Below, piece by piece: positions 8,730-16,508 of a DNA stretch of 64,000 nt. The notes beneath the pieces were generated by a model. The model was not told the DNA's origin. It was given only the letters and a program-made list of their open reading frames with translations, and searched no databases. The stretch spans positions 1-64,000 of the forward strand of contig NZ_FTMO01000011.1 in assembly GCF_900156025.1 (NCBI RefSeq). The letters are read 5' to 3'. Origin of the DNA: Allobosea sp. TND4EK4 (GTDB lineage: Bacteria; Pseudomonadota; Alphaproteobacteria; Rhizobiales; Beijerinckiaceae). The position numbers and the translations under genes are program-made. How positions within the stretch are numbered: the first letter of the stretch is position 1; every line of letters begins with the position of its first letter.

Positions 8730-9123
8730 CCTTGCTCTCTCCTCCGAGTGCGATGACGCCGGCGACGATCAGCCCGATGCCGCAGGCGCGTGTAAGATCG
8801 ATGCTCTCGCCCAGCACCAGCCAGGCGAGCAAGGGAACGGTGACATAGGCCAGCCCCGTCATCGGGAAGGCGCGGCTGAGCGGCATGTCCTTCAGGATCG
8901 CCATCCAGACGAAGAAGGTCCCGACATAGCCGAGCGCCGCCAGCCACACGCCGGGCAGCGCAAGCGCGCGCGTCAGCATCTCGACGCCGAAATCGAGATC
9001 GGTGAGGCCGTCGGCACCCCATTTGAAGGCGATCTGCGTGCCGGTGTCGAGCGCGATGAAGGCGGTCCAGATCAGGACCTGCCGCCAGCGATTTGGTAAG
9101 GCATGTGCTGCGAGGGCGCTCAT
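8722..9123 (-). CDS. Small EamA/SMR-type membrane transporter (second of a pair)
   Basis: 133 residues with four predicted membrane helices: VLIWTAFIALDTGTQIAF, LPGVWLAALGYVGTFFVWM, AFPMTGLAYVTVPLLAWLVL and TRACGIGLIVAGVIAL. The size and the pattern of GTFFVWM, then PLSRAFPMTGL, then LGESI match half-size drug/metabolite transporters such as the SMR family and the ArnE/ArnF undecaprenyl-phosphate-aminoarabinose flippase. It overlaps the acyltransferase gene upstream (ATGA). A second such protein lies in the same operon at 11152-11511, so the two may form an asymmetric dimer that moves the pathway product or a lipid carrying it across the inner membrane. Confidence 0.85.
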   Translation of the reverse strand: MSALAAHALPNRWRQVLIWTAFIALDTGTQIAFKWGADGLTDLDFGVEMLTRALALPGVWLAALGYVGTFFVWMAILKDMPLSRAFPMTGLAYVTVPLLAWLVLGESIDLTRACGIGLIVAGVIALGGESKDA

Positions 9124-10289
9124 GCGGCCTTCTCCGGCTTCGTCTTTGCGAGTGCGGCCAGATCGGGGTCGAAGCGCGCGAAGGACAGGAGGGGGCTGAT
9201 GCGGCCGAGAAGCCATTGCAGCGGCGCGCTGCGATGGCGGAAGCGGATCACGGAAGGCACCAGTCGGCTGCCGAAGCGCAGCTTCGAGGCATAGGCCGTC
9301 TGGCCGCTTTGCAGCAGGGGGATGCTGCGCGCGATGCAGAAGCGGACATTCGCCATCCAGCTCACAGCGTAGAGATTGTGTTCGCGGGCCAGCGGGTAGC
9401 GCATGCCCAGGAACTTGTCGATGACGCGGCCGGGCTCGACCAGCAGCAGGTTGAAGGCCGCGAGGTCCTCGCCGATCCAGTAGAGCGCGAAGACGGCCCG
9501 CTCGCCGAGCGCCCTGGCGACGGCCGGAAAATAGCCCGGCGGCAGCACTTCGAGGTCGCCATAGTCGAGACCGCTTTGCCGGCGCGTCGACTCGTAGAGG
9601 TCGCCGATCACCTCCTCCAGCCCGGAAATGTCGCTGCGGTGCTCGATGCGCACGGCCTTGGCCTTGGCGAGCTTGCGGCGGATGTCCTTGCGCGTCGAGG
9701 CGGAAAGCGAGGCGAGATAGGCAGCCTCGTCCGGGAAGGGCAGATCCAGCGTGGCCACCGGCAGGCTGCCGAGCGCCGCGAAGCCGGCATGGCCGAGCAT
9801 CGGTGCCGTCAGCGCATCCTCCGCCGGTGCAAGGTCCTTGAAGGCGACGAGATGGGCGCCCTCCGCCGCGGCCTGCCGCTCCAGCGAGCCGAGCAGCGCA
9901 CGCGCCGCTTCCGCGCGCCCCGCCGCGTCGAGCCGCGGCGCGAAACCCAGATGGCAGCGTTCCGCATAGGGTGAGCCGACGCAGATGACCTTGAGCGTGA
10001 CGAGCCCGGGAAAGCGTCCGAACACGGCGTCGGCGGCCTGCCGCAGCCGGCCTTGCAGGGGGGTGTCGAGCCTGTAGTCGAGCCGAAAGAGCGGTGCGAC
10101 GGCGGCTGTTCCTTCCGAATCCTCCACGAAGACCGCGCCGCAGCGCAGGCCGACGCCCGAGCGCGCGGCCGCCTCGTCGCAAGCCTTGAAATAGCCGTGG
10201 CACTCCGCTTCGCCCGGAAGGCAGGTATCCCAGGCGCAGGGCTGGATCTCGGCGATGTCCGTCGCGATATGGCCGGTGAACGCCGTCAT
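9120..10289 (-). CDS. FemAB-like / GNAT acyltransferase
   Basis: 389 residues resembling the FemAB-like family (often labelled peptidoglycan biosynthesis protein or GNAT). Seen are the entry motif CAWDTCLPGEAECHGYFKACDE, a first lobe ending in VICVGSPYAERC, a central STRKDIRRKLAKAKA segment and a second GNAT lobe with LDYGDLEVLPPGYF, AFNLLLVEPGRVIDKFLGM and ANVRFCIARSIPLLQSG. Such enzymes transfer amino-acyl or acyl groups to cell-wall, lipid or small-molecule acceptors. ATG 10289 overlaps the stop of the esterase gene by 4 bases. In this operon the likely role is attaching or capping the amino compound made by the aminotransferase; the acceptor is unknown. Confidence 0.8.
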   Translation of the reverse strand: MTAFTGHIATDIAEIQPCAWDTCLPGEAECHGYFKACDEAAARSGVGLRCGAVFVEDSEGTAAVAPLFRLDYRLDTPLQGRLRQAADAVFGRFPGLVTLKVICVGSPYAERCHLGFAPRLDAAGRAEAARALLGSLERQAAAEGAHLVAFKDLAPAEDALTAPMLGHAGFAALGSLPVATLDLPFPDEAAYLASLSASTRKDIRRKLAKAKAVRIEHRSDISGLEEVIGDLYESTRRQSGLDYGDLEVLPPGYFPAVARALGERAVFALYWIGEDLAAFNLLLVEPGRVIDKFLGMRYPLAREHNLYAVSWMANVRFCIARSIPLLQSGQTAYASKLRFGSRLVPSVIRFRHRSAPLQWLLGRISPLLSFARFDPDLAALAKTKPEKAA

Positions 10290-11137
10290 TCCACCGCGTC
10301 GGCGTGCAGCGGCACCGGCCTTCTGGCGGGAGCAGCCCTGGAGAGGCGCTGGGCCAGTCCGAGCGAGCGCTCGATCAGGATATCGCGCTGCTGATCGATC
10401 GTGACGAGGTGGTAGCTGTCGTCGAGGATCACCGCATCCACCAGCCCGCCGAGCCGGCGCTGCACCTCGAAGGCGTTGGAGAGGCCGGCGACGTCGTCCT
10501 CGCGCGCATGGACGAGCAGGGCCGGACAGGTGATCGAGGACATCTGGCGGCGCGTCCTCGCGATCAGGTGCCACATCTGCTGGACTGACCGCGAGGGCGT
10601 GCCGTGCAGGCCGGCCTCGGCGGAGTCGCCGGAGGCCATCGCATTCAAGATGATGTGGCGGGTGCGCTTGTCCTTCACCCCATAGGGCTCGCGTTCGACG
10701 AAGCTGAAGCGCTGGCCGACCGGCGTGTTGATCAGCAGCTTCAGCAGGAAGGAATACCAGGGGATCGACCAGCCATCATAGCGCAGGGTCGGCGCGTAGA
10801 GAGCGAGCCCGTCGACGTCGAGCGGGCGTTCGGCGGCGATGTGCATCGCCATGACGGCGCCCATCGAGAGCCCGCCCACGATGACGCGCTCGCAGCTTTC
10901 GCGCATGCGGTCGAGCTCGGCGAGGACGCTTTTCGCCCAGTCGCGCCAGCCCGTGGCGAGCAGGTCGGCCTCCGTGCCGCAATGGCCGGCGAGCTGCGGG
11001 CAGTGCACGGTGTGGCCGGCGCGGTGCAGCGCGCGGGCGACGAGCCGGAGTTCGACCGGCGTGCCGCCCAGCCCGTGGATCAGCAGGAATCCCGTCGCAT
11101 CGCCGGCATAGCGGAGGCTGTGGTCGCGGATCGGCAC
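10286..11137 (-). CDS. Alpha/beta hydrolase, carboxylesterase/lysophospholipase type
   Basis: 283 residues with the full alpha/beta hydrolase set: oxyanion loop LLIHGLGGTPVEL, nucleophile Ser in VGGLSMGAVMAM, acid Asp in HAREDDVAGLSNA and His in LDDSYHLVTIDQQRD. The ending resembles the Est30/YvaK carboxylesterase and monoacylglycerol-lipase group. No upstream ATG fits: the first transporter stops at 11152, so GTG 11137 with GACGGGA ahead of it is the best start. The gene is coupled to the FemAB-like gene by a 4-base overlap. In context it may release an acyl group or hydrolyse a precursor ester; the substrate is unknown. Confidence 0.85.
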   Translation of the reverse strand: MPIRDHSLRYAGDATGFLLIHGLGGTPVELRLVARALHRAGHTVHCPQLAGHCGTEADLLATGWRDWAKSVLAELDRMRESCERVIVGGLSMGAVMAMHIAAERPLDVDGLALYAPTLRYDGWSIPWYSFLLKLLINTPVGQRFSFVEREPYGVKDKRTRHIILNAMASGDSAEAGLHGTPSRSVQQMWHLIARTRRQMSSITCPALLVHAREDDVAGLSNAFEVQRRLGGLVDAVILDDSYHLVTIDQQRDILIERSLGLAQRLSRAAPARRPVPLHADAVE

Positions 11138-11151
11138 GGCAAAATGTCCCG

Positions 11152-11511
11152 TCAGGCGGTATGGGCGACGACGACGACGCCGCAGGTGATGAGAAAGGCG
11201 CCGAGCCATTGCCGCAACACGACCCGCTCCTTGAGCACGAGCGCGCTCGCCAGCGTCACGCCGAGGAAGTTGAGGCTCGCGATCGGGAAGGCGATCGAGA
11301 GCGGCACCTCGGCGAGGATGCGCAGCCAGATGAAGATCTCGGCGATGTAGATCGCGCAGCCTCCCAGCACCCAGCCGGAGCGCAGGGTCGCGAGCGCCAG
11401 CGTCGCGCCCGACGCATCGGGCAGATCGTCGGCACCGCGCTTCAGGCAGAGCTGGCCGGCGACGTCGCAGACGACGGAGAGCGCGAACCAGAAGACGATC
11501 CAGCCATTCAT
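11152..11511 (-). CDS. Small EamA/SMR-type membrane transporter (first of a pair)
   Basis: 119 residues with four membrane helices (IVFWFALSVVCDVAGQLCL, GWVLGGCAIYIAEIFIWL, IAFPIASLNFLGVTLASALVL, LGAFLITCGVVVVA). Motifs such as CDVAGQLCLKRGADD and VPLSIAFPIASLN align with the second small transporter of the operon (GTQIAFKWGADGL and MPLSRAFPMTGL). Each is half the size of a normal EamA protein, like EmrE or ArnE/ArnF. ATG 11511 overlaps the stop of the arginase-like gene (ATGA). The pair is predicted to act as a heterodimeric exporter or flippase. Confidence 0.85.
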   Translation of the reverse strand: MNGWIVFWFALSVVCDVAGQLCLKRGADDLPDASGATLALATLRSGWVLGGCAIYIAEIFIWLRILAEVPLSIAFPIASLNFLGVTLASALVLKERVVLRQWLGAFLITCGVVVVAHTA

Positions 11512-12431
11512 GCCAGCACCCGCTCGAAGCAGTCGATCAGCGCCGCGTTGACGGCGCCGTTGCGGGCCAGCGCCGCAGGCGCGGGCGTGACGGCCCTGGG
11601 GTGATCGAACCAGGCGAGAGCCGCCCGGAAAGGGTCGGCGAAAAGCGGTTCCGACCAGTCGCCGCAGACGTCGATGCCAGCGATGGACCGCTCCTGCGCA
11701 AGGCGCTCGACGGCCGAAAGGAGATGGCCGAGCGGAAGCTCGCCCTGGTCCCAGTTGGTGCAGGCATCCTGCGGGCCGAGCACGTCCTTGTCGATGGTGA
11801 GCCAGACCGCCCGGGTCGGGATCGCCGCGATCAGTTCGCCCAGGAAATCGTCCCAGTCTTCGTCGGCGAGGTTGCGCCAGTGCAGGTGCCGGCCCTCCTG
11901 CCTGTAGCTCGCCGTGCTGCCGTAGCGGCCCCAGACACGCGAAGGCGCATGACGCCACGGAAAAAGGGCAATCCGGCCGTCGCGGACGGCGCCGAGATTC
12001 GCGAATTGCAGCTCCGGCCGCACGAGGTCGTCGCTGCAGGGGCCGATGGTGACGACCTTGCGCACCTGCGGCAGTTCCAGCGCCCGGTTGACCCAGGCGC
12101 CGCAATTGACCGTGGCGGGAAAGCGCACCCAGTCGGGGTGGTTGTCGAAATGGATGATGGTCACATCCTCGTCGACCGTGGCGACAAGGCTTGCGGTCAG
12201 GTGGTGGAAATCACCCGACCCGTAGAACGTCACGGTGATCTCGCGCCCACCGCCGGCGCCGGGCTGTAGCCGGGAGGCGAGGCTTTGCAGCGCTCCCCGG
12301 CTCGCCACGATACGCAGGCGGCAGGCAAGATCGGCGGCATCGATGCGGGTTGCGGCACCCGCATCGATGCGCCGGCGCAGCGGCTCCTGAGCCGCCACGC
12401 CTAGGTCGAGATCGATCACACGCAATCGCAA
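11508..12431 (-). CDS. Divergent arginase/ureohydrolase-fold enzyme
   Basis: 307 residues from TTG 12431, chosen because GAGGG precedes it by 4 bases; TTG 12425 or GTG 12419 (starting VIDLDLG) are alternatives, and no ATG fits. Ureohydrolases bind two Mn ions through GGDHS, DAHxD and SxDxD motifs. Here these read GSGDFHH, FDNHPDW and TIDKDVLGP, so the metal-ligand His and Asp residues are kept while surrounding residues differ strongly. The late region GIDVCGDWSE also departs from arginase and agmatinase. A metal-dependent C-N hydrolase acting on a guanidino- or amidino-compound is plausible, but the substrate is not arginine by obvious signature. It is coupled to the small transporter downstream. 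Confidence 0.75.
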   Translation of the reverse strand: MRLRVIDLDLGVAAQEPLRRRIDAGAATRIDAADLACRLRIVASRGALQSLASRLQPGAGGGREITVTFYGSGDFHHLTASLVATVDEDVTIIHFDNHPDWVRFPATVNCGAWVNRALELPQVRKVVTIGPCSDDLVRPELQFANLGAVRDGRIALFPWRHAPSRVWGRYGSTASYRQEGRHLHWRNLADEDWDDFLGELIAAIPTRAVWLTIDKDVLGPQDACTNWDQGELPLGHLLSAVERLAQERSIAGIDVCGDWSEPLFADPFRAALAWFDHPRAVTPAPAALARNGAVNAALIDCFERVLA

Positions 12432-12448
12432 CTGGCCCTCGGCGGCTA

Positions 12449-13879
12449 TCAGGCAGTTGCGACACGGGCGAAGAGCTGGTCGAGCAGCGCAATCGCCAGA
12501 TCGATCTCCACGTAGCTCATGGTCAGAGCGGGTGCGAGGGTGATGACGTTCTTGTAGTAGCCGCCGATGTCGAGCACGAGGCCGTAGCGCTGGCCGGCCA
12601 CCTCCAGGTCGGCCTTCATGCCCTCGTCGCACATCAGGTCTACGAGGCGCTTGGACGGCGTGTAGCTGTCATGCGGCTCGCAGATCTCGATGCGCAGCGC
12701 CATGCCGAGTCCGTCGACCTCGCCGACGATCTTGTGGCGGGTCTGGAGGTCCCTCAGCCCTTCGAGAAAATACGCGCCCTTGGCCATGACCATGGTCTCG
12801 TAGTCCTCCTCCTCCATCATCTTCATCGCCTCGAGCGCGACGGCGGTGCCGAGCGGGTTGGCGTTGAAGGTCGAGTGAGTGGAGCCGGGCGGGAAGATTG
12901 TGGGGTTGATCAGGGCTTCCTTGGCCCAGACGCCCGAGAGCGGGTTGAGACCGTTGGTGACCGCCTTGCCGAAGACGATCACGTCCGGCGTCACGCCGAA
13001 ATGCTCGATCGACCAGAGCTTGCCCGTCCGGTAGAAGCCCATCTGGATCTCGTCGACGACCATCAGGATGCCGTGGTCGTCGAGTACCTTCTTCAGCCCG
13101 CTGAAGAAGTTAGGCGGCGGGATGACGTAGCCGCCCGTGCCCTGCAGCGGCTCGACATAGAAGGCGGCGTATTCCGCCTGGCCGACCTTGGGGTCCCAGA
13201 CGCCGTTGTATTCGCTCTCGAAGAGCCGGGCGAACTGCTGAACGCAGTGCTCGCCATACTCTTCCTTGCTCATGCCCTTCGGTCCCCGGAAATGGTAGGG
13301 GAAGGGGATGAAATGCGCGCGCTCGCCGAAATGGCCGAAGCGGCGACGATAGCGGTAGGAGGAGGTGATCGCCGAGGCGCCGAGCGTGCGGCCGTGATAG
13401 CCGCCCTCGAAGGCGAACATCAGGCTCTTGCCGTTGCAGGCATTGCGCACGAGCTTCAGCGAATCCTCGACAGCCTGGGCCCCGCCGACATTGAAGTGGA
13501 CGCGGCCCTTCTCGCCGAACTTGCGCTCCGCATCCTGCGCGATCATCGCCGCGAGCTCGATCTTCTCGCGATGCAGATACTGGCTGGCGACCTGCGGCAG
13601 CGTGTCGATCTGGCGCTTCAGCGCATTGTTCAGGCGCGGATTGGCGTAGCCGAAATTGACGGCCGAATACCACATCTGCAGGTCGAGGAAGCGGTTGCCG
13701 GCCGCATCCAGCATGAAGGAGCCTTCGCAGCCCGAGAAGATCTTCGGAAACTGCGTGTAGTGGACCGTGTCGCCATGCGAGCAGTACTCGGCTTCGAGCG
13801 CGAGCAGGCGCGCCTCGTCCGCCGCCAGACCGTCCGCGGGTGTCGCCGTGCGGTCGAGCAGGGAGGTCAGGTCATCCAT
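12449..13879 (-). CDS. Class III PLP-dependent aminotransferase
   Basis: 476 residues of the class III (omega) aminotransferase family. Motifs in order: FLDLQMWYSAVNFGYANP, NVGGAQAVEDSLKLVRN, EGGYHGRTLGAS, AFYVEPLQGTGGY, VVDEIQMGFYRTGKLW and the Schiff-base Lys305 in VIVFGKAVTNG, followed by STHSTFNANPLG. Members move amino groups between omega-amino compounds and keto acids (ornithine, GABA, putrescine, diaminobutyrate). Its ATG overlaps the HAD phosphatase gene upstream by 8 bases. With a divergent PuuR-like regulator and an arginase-fold neighbour, a polyamine- or diamine-related product is a reasonable inference, though the specificity cannot be read from the sequence. Confidence 0.92.
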   Translation of the reverse strand: MDDLTSLLDRTATPADGLAADEARLLALEAEYCSHGDTVHYTQFPKIFSGCEGSFMLDAAGNRFLDLQMWYSAVNFGYANPRLNNALKRQIDTLPQVASQYLHREKIELAAMIAQDAERKFGEKGRVHFNVGGAQAVEDSLKLVRNACNGKSLMFAFEGGYHGRTLGASAITSSYRYRRRFGHFGERAHFIPFPYHFRGPKGMSKEEYGEHCVQQFARLFESEYNGVWDPKVGQAEYAAFYVEPLQGTGGYVIPPPNFFSGLKKVLDDHGILMVVDEIQMGFYRTGKLWSIEHFGVTPDVIVFGKAVTNGLNPLSGVWAKEALINPTIFPPGSTHSTFNANPLGTAVALEAMKMMEEEDYETMVMAKGAYFLEGLRDLQTRHKIVGEVDGLGMALRIEICEPHDSYTPSKRLVDLMCDEGMKADLEVAGQRYGLVLDIGGYYKNVITLAPALTMSYVEIDLAIALLDQLFARVATA

Positions 13880-14564
13880 CGATCTTGTCCTTGAGGGTCA
13901 GGCTGTCGGCCGGCATGGGGGCGCCGGCGAGCACGGCTTCCAGAAGCGCGACGGCCTCGGCAAAATCCGTGAAGGGCTGGTGGGCGATGCCCGTTTCGCG
14001 GCAATGCGCGATCAGGCTCTTCTTGGCGAAGACGAGGTCCGCTTCGCCGGCGAGGCAGAAATCCGAGCGGCCGTCGCCGACGAGCAGGGTCAGCGGCCGG
14101 GAGAGGCTGGATGCGATGCGGCACTTGCAGGTGCCGCTGCCGCAGGCGCCGCCCGGCGCCGCATGCGGCGAGGTCATCCGCCAGCGATCGCCGCCGATCG
14201 ATTCCAGATGGTTGGCGACGACCGGCAGGTGCCCCAGCCCGGCCCGCCCCATCAGCGTGTGGATCGTCCGGTCAAGCCCGTCGGAGACCACGCTGACCGG
14301 GACGCCATGGCGCTGGCACAGCCGCACGAAGGAGGCGAAGCCCCAGTCGATCTCCAGGGAGGCGACGAAGGTGTCGAGCACGTCGGGCGAGACGCGCAGC
14401 AGCGCGACCTGCCGCTCCATGCATTCGCGCGAGCCGATGAGCCCGGCCTCCCATTCCGCCTCGACCGCCTCCCAGCCTGGCTCGGCGAACCGCTGGAGAA
14501 TGGCGTCGGTGGTGTCGCGGCAGGAGATGGTGCCGTCGAAGTCAACAAGGGCCTGCCACAGCAT
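13872..14564 (-). CDS. HAD-IB phosphatase, MtnX/SerB-like
   Basis: 230 residues. Motif I VDFDGTISCRDTTD (Asp8, Asp10), motif II VSVVSDGLDRTI and motif IV LLVGDGRSDFCLAGEAD identify a subclass IB phosphatase near phosphoserine phosphatase and MtnX. A cysteine cluster, GGACGSGTCKCR, lies in the middle and may bind metal. It is the first gene of the leftward operon, directly facing the XRE-cupin regulator. It probably removes phosphate from a small intermediate that the downstream aminotransferase then uses; methionine salvage is unlikely because no other mtn gene is nearby. Confidence 0.88.
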   Translation of the reverse strand: MLWQALVDFDGTISCRDTTDAILQRFAEPGWEAVEAEWEAGLIGSRECMERQVALLRVSPDVLDTFVASLEIDWGFASFVRLCQRHGVPVSVVSDGLDRTIHTLMGRAGLGHLPVVANHLESIGGDRWRMTSPHAAPGGACGSGTCKCRIASSLSRPLTLLVGDGRSDFCLAGEADLVFAKKSLIAHCRETGIAHQPFTDFAEAVALLEAVLAGAPMPADSLTLKDKIDG

Positions 14565-14621
14565 GAGCGTCCGCTTTCACTATCGCGGAACCGCTGCGCA
14601 AGCGCCGTGCCAAAGGCTAAA

Positions 14622-14633
14622 GTTAAATTTCAC
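14622..14633. promoter_or_regulatory. Candidate operator: inverted repeat GTnAAATTTnAC
   Basis: GTTAAATTTCAC is symmetrical except for one pair and lies in an AT-rich island 58 bases upstream of the HAD phosphatase start, in the divergent gap with the XRE-cupin regulator. It is a reasonable binding site for that regulator; no promoter elements were assigned with confidence. Confidence 0.4.
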
Positions 14634-14686
14634 AATGCCTTAGAAGGGGCAGCCGGTTGGCCGGATGCCACCAAAAAGCGGGGTTG

Positions 14687-14701
14687 CTCCAATTTTTGGA
14701 G
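14687..14701. repeat. Perfect inverted repeat CTCCAA-ttt-TTGGAG
   Basis: A 15-base perfect palindrome with 6-base arms, overlapping a second inverted repeat (CCAAAAA at 14671 with TTTTTGG at 14693). It is 123 bases upstream of the regulator start and could be a second operator or a small hairpin in its leader. Confidence 0.4.
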
Positions 14702-14823
14702 GTCGCGGCCCGCGCGTTCCTGCCGCCGGGCCGAAGCGAAAGCCGCGCCTGTCGTCGCCCGGAAGGCGGTTTCGCATCATCGGCACGTTTGACAAGCTGG
14801 GGTCAGCGGATAAGGAAGCGCTC

Positions 14824-15402
14824 ATGGGATTCGACGTCGGCACGCGGCTGCGGGAGATCAGGCAGGCAGCGGGGCTCTCGCAGCGCGAACTGGCTGCGCG
14901 CTCGGGCGTCACCCACAGCCTCATCTCGCTGATCGAGCAGAACCGCAGCAGCCCCTCCGTGGCGTCGCTGCGCAAGATCCTCGACGGCATCCCGATGACG
15001 ATGGTCAATTTCTTCGACGAGGGGCATCTGCCGCGCGACCAGGTGTTCTTCGCGGCCGGCGACCTGATCGACCTGACCTCGCGCCTGCATCAGGTCAATG
15101 GCGGCGAGAGCAGCGGCCGCATGTCCTTCCGCCAGGTCGGCGACGCCAAGGCCCACAACCTCCAGATCCTGCACGAGAGTTACGAGCCGGGTGCCGATAC
15201 AGGCGTCGCCATGCTGAAGCACAATTCGCATGAGGGCGGTGTCGTGCTGTCGGGCGAGCTGGAGCTGACGGTTGGGGATCAGGTCAAGGTGCTGAAGCCC
15301 GGGGAGGCCTATCTCTTCGACAGCCGGGTGCCGCACCGCTTCCGCAACATCGGCACCGAGCCCTGCATGGTGGTCAGCGCCTGCACCCCGCCCTATCTCT
15401 GA
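14824..15402 (+). CDS. XRE-cupin transcriptional regulator, PuuR-like
   Basis: 192 residues: an N-terminal Cro/CI helix-turn-helix (RLREIRQAAGLSQRELAARSGVTHSLISLIE, about 7-40) followed by a C-terminal cupin (YEPGADTGVAML, EGGVVLSGELELTVGDQ, LKPGEAYLFDSRVPHRFRN). This layout is that of PuuR and related repressors, whose cupin senses a small ligand such as putrescine or an amino-acid derivative. ATG 14824 has AAGGAAG upstream; the frame is open further upstream but that part is not conserved-looking. Divergent from the aminotransferase operon, it is the obvious local regulator. Confidence 0.9.
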   Translation: MGFDVGTRLREIRQAAGLSQRELAARSGVTHSLISLIEQNRSSPSVASLRKILDGIPMTMVNFFDEGHLPRDQVFFAAGDLIDLTSRLHQVNGGESSGRMSFRQVGDAKAHNLQILHESYEPGADTGVAMLKHNSHEGGVVLSGELELTVGDQVKVLKPGEAYLFDSRVPHRFRNIGTEPCMVVSACTPPYL

Positions 15403-15418
15403 CGAGAACGACAGGCCC

Positions 15419-16486
15419 TCAGGGCGAAGGGCCGTCTTCGGGCGCGATCGCCTGCATCGGCAAGGGGAGGACGGCCCGTGTGCCCCGGCCGCCCGTATCC
15501 TCGTAACGCAGCTCGGTGGCGAGGCTGTTGGCCATCGCACGGACGATCTTGCTGCCGAGCCCGGTGCCGGCGATCTGCCCCTGGCCGCTCCAGCCGATGC
15601 CGTCATCGGCAACGGTCAGCACAGCCTCCGTCTCCGTCACCGAAAGGCTGACCCGCACCTCGCCGCTTCCTTCGGGATAGGCATATTTCAGCGCATTGGT
15701 GAGCAGCTCGGTGGTGATCAGGCCGATCGAGATCGCCCGGTCGGTCTTCACCAATAGCGGCATGGCCTCGAAGCGGATGGTCGGCGTCAGCTCGGAGCCC
15801 GAAAGCGAGCGTCCGAACTCGCCGACGAGCGTCGTCAGATAGCCGGCCAGATCCACCACGCGGACATCGTCCGAGGTGTAGAGGCTGCGATGCAGGTTGC
15901 CGATCGCTGTGATGCGAGCCTGTGTCTCCGCAAGCGCCGCCTTCGCGGCCGGGTCCTGCACCGCGTTGGCCTGCATCCTGACGAGCGAACCGACGAGCGC
16001 GAGGCTGTTGGCGACGCGGTGGTTGACCTCAGCCAGCAGCGCGACGGCCTTGTCACGCGCCGCGCGCACCTCCTGCTCGGCCGCCTCCCGGGCCCGGGTC
16101 AGCCGCGTCTTGGCGACGGCATGCTCCAGCGCCGCCGTCAGCAGCACGTCGAGATCCTCGCCCACGGTCTTCACGACATAGTCCATCGCGCCCGCCTTCA
16201 GCGCCTCGACCGCGATCGAGAGCTCGGCCGAGGCAGTGACATAGACCACCGCCGGCATGTGATCGCGCTGCGCCAGGGCGGCCAGCACCTCGAGGCCGGA
16301 CGTCGTGCCGAGGTCGTGGTCCAGGACGATGACGTCGAAGGGCTGCCCGTCCAGGCGGGCGAAGCCGTCCTGCGCCGAGGCGACATGGGTGACGGCATAG
16401 CCGCGCCGCGACAGGATGCGCTGGACCAGCCGCCCGAGCGCGTCGTCGTCGTCGATATAAAGGACGTGGATGACCCGCTCGGGCAT
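15419..16486 (-). CDS. Hybrid receiver-histidine kinase (REC-HisKA_2)
   Basis: 355 residues. A receiver domain (about 5-120, phosphoacceptor Asp56 in VIVLDHDLG, lysine in DYVVKTV) is followed by a kinase core of the HisKA_2/HWE-like class: LLAEVNHRVANSLALVGSLVRMQ, ITELLTNALKYAYPEG in the ATPase N-box region, DDGIGW and GTGLGSKIV. It has no membrane segment, so it is a cytoplasmic kinase controlled by phosphorylation of its own receiver. It is the last gene of a three-gene operon, 22 bases after the single-domain regulator. The 3' end is 16 bases from the convergent XRE-cupin gene. Confidence 0.93.
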   Translation of the reverse strand: MPERVIHVLYIDDDDALGRLVQRILSRRGYAVTHVASAQDGFARLDGQPFDVIVLDHDLGTTSGLEVLAALAQRDHMPAVVYVTASAELSIAVEALKAGAMDYVVKTVGEDLDVLLTAALEHAVAKTRLTRAREAAEQEVRAARDKAVALLAEVNHRVANSLALVGSLVRMQANAVQDPAAKAALAETQARITAIGNLHRSLYTSDDVRVVDLAGYLTTLVGEFGRSLSGSELTPTIRFEAMPLLVKTDRAISIGLITTELLTNALKYAYPEGSGEVRVSLSVTETEAVLTVADDGIGWSGQGQIAGTGLGSKIVRAMANSLATELRYEDTGGRGTRAVLPLPMQAIAPEDGPSP

Positions 16487-16508
16487 CAGGCGGCGCCAGA
16501 CCAGAGCG

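Noticed and set aside
14665-14823. N-terminal extension of the XRE-cupin regulator
   Set aside because: Basic, unpatterned sequence crossing the divergent control region and its palindromes; ATG 14824 has a ribosome site.
15403-15418. Terminator between the convergent XRE-cupin and hybrid kinase genes
   Set aside because: Only a weak GC stem reaching into the kinase coding end, with no T run.
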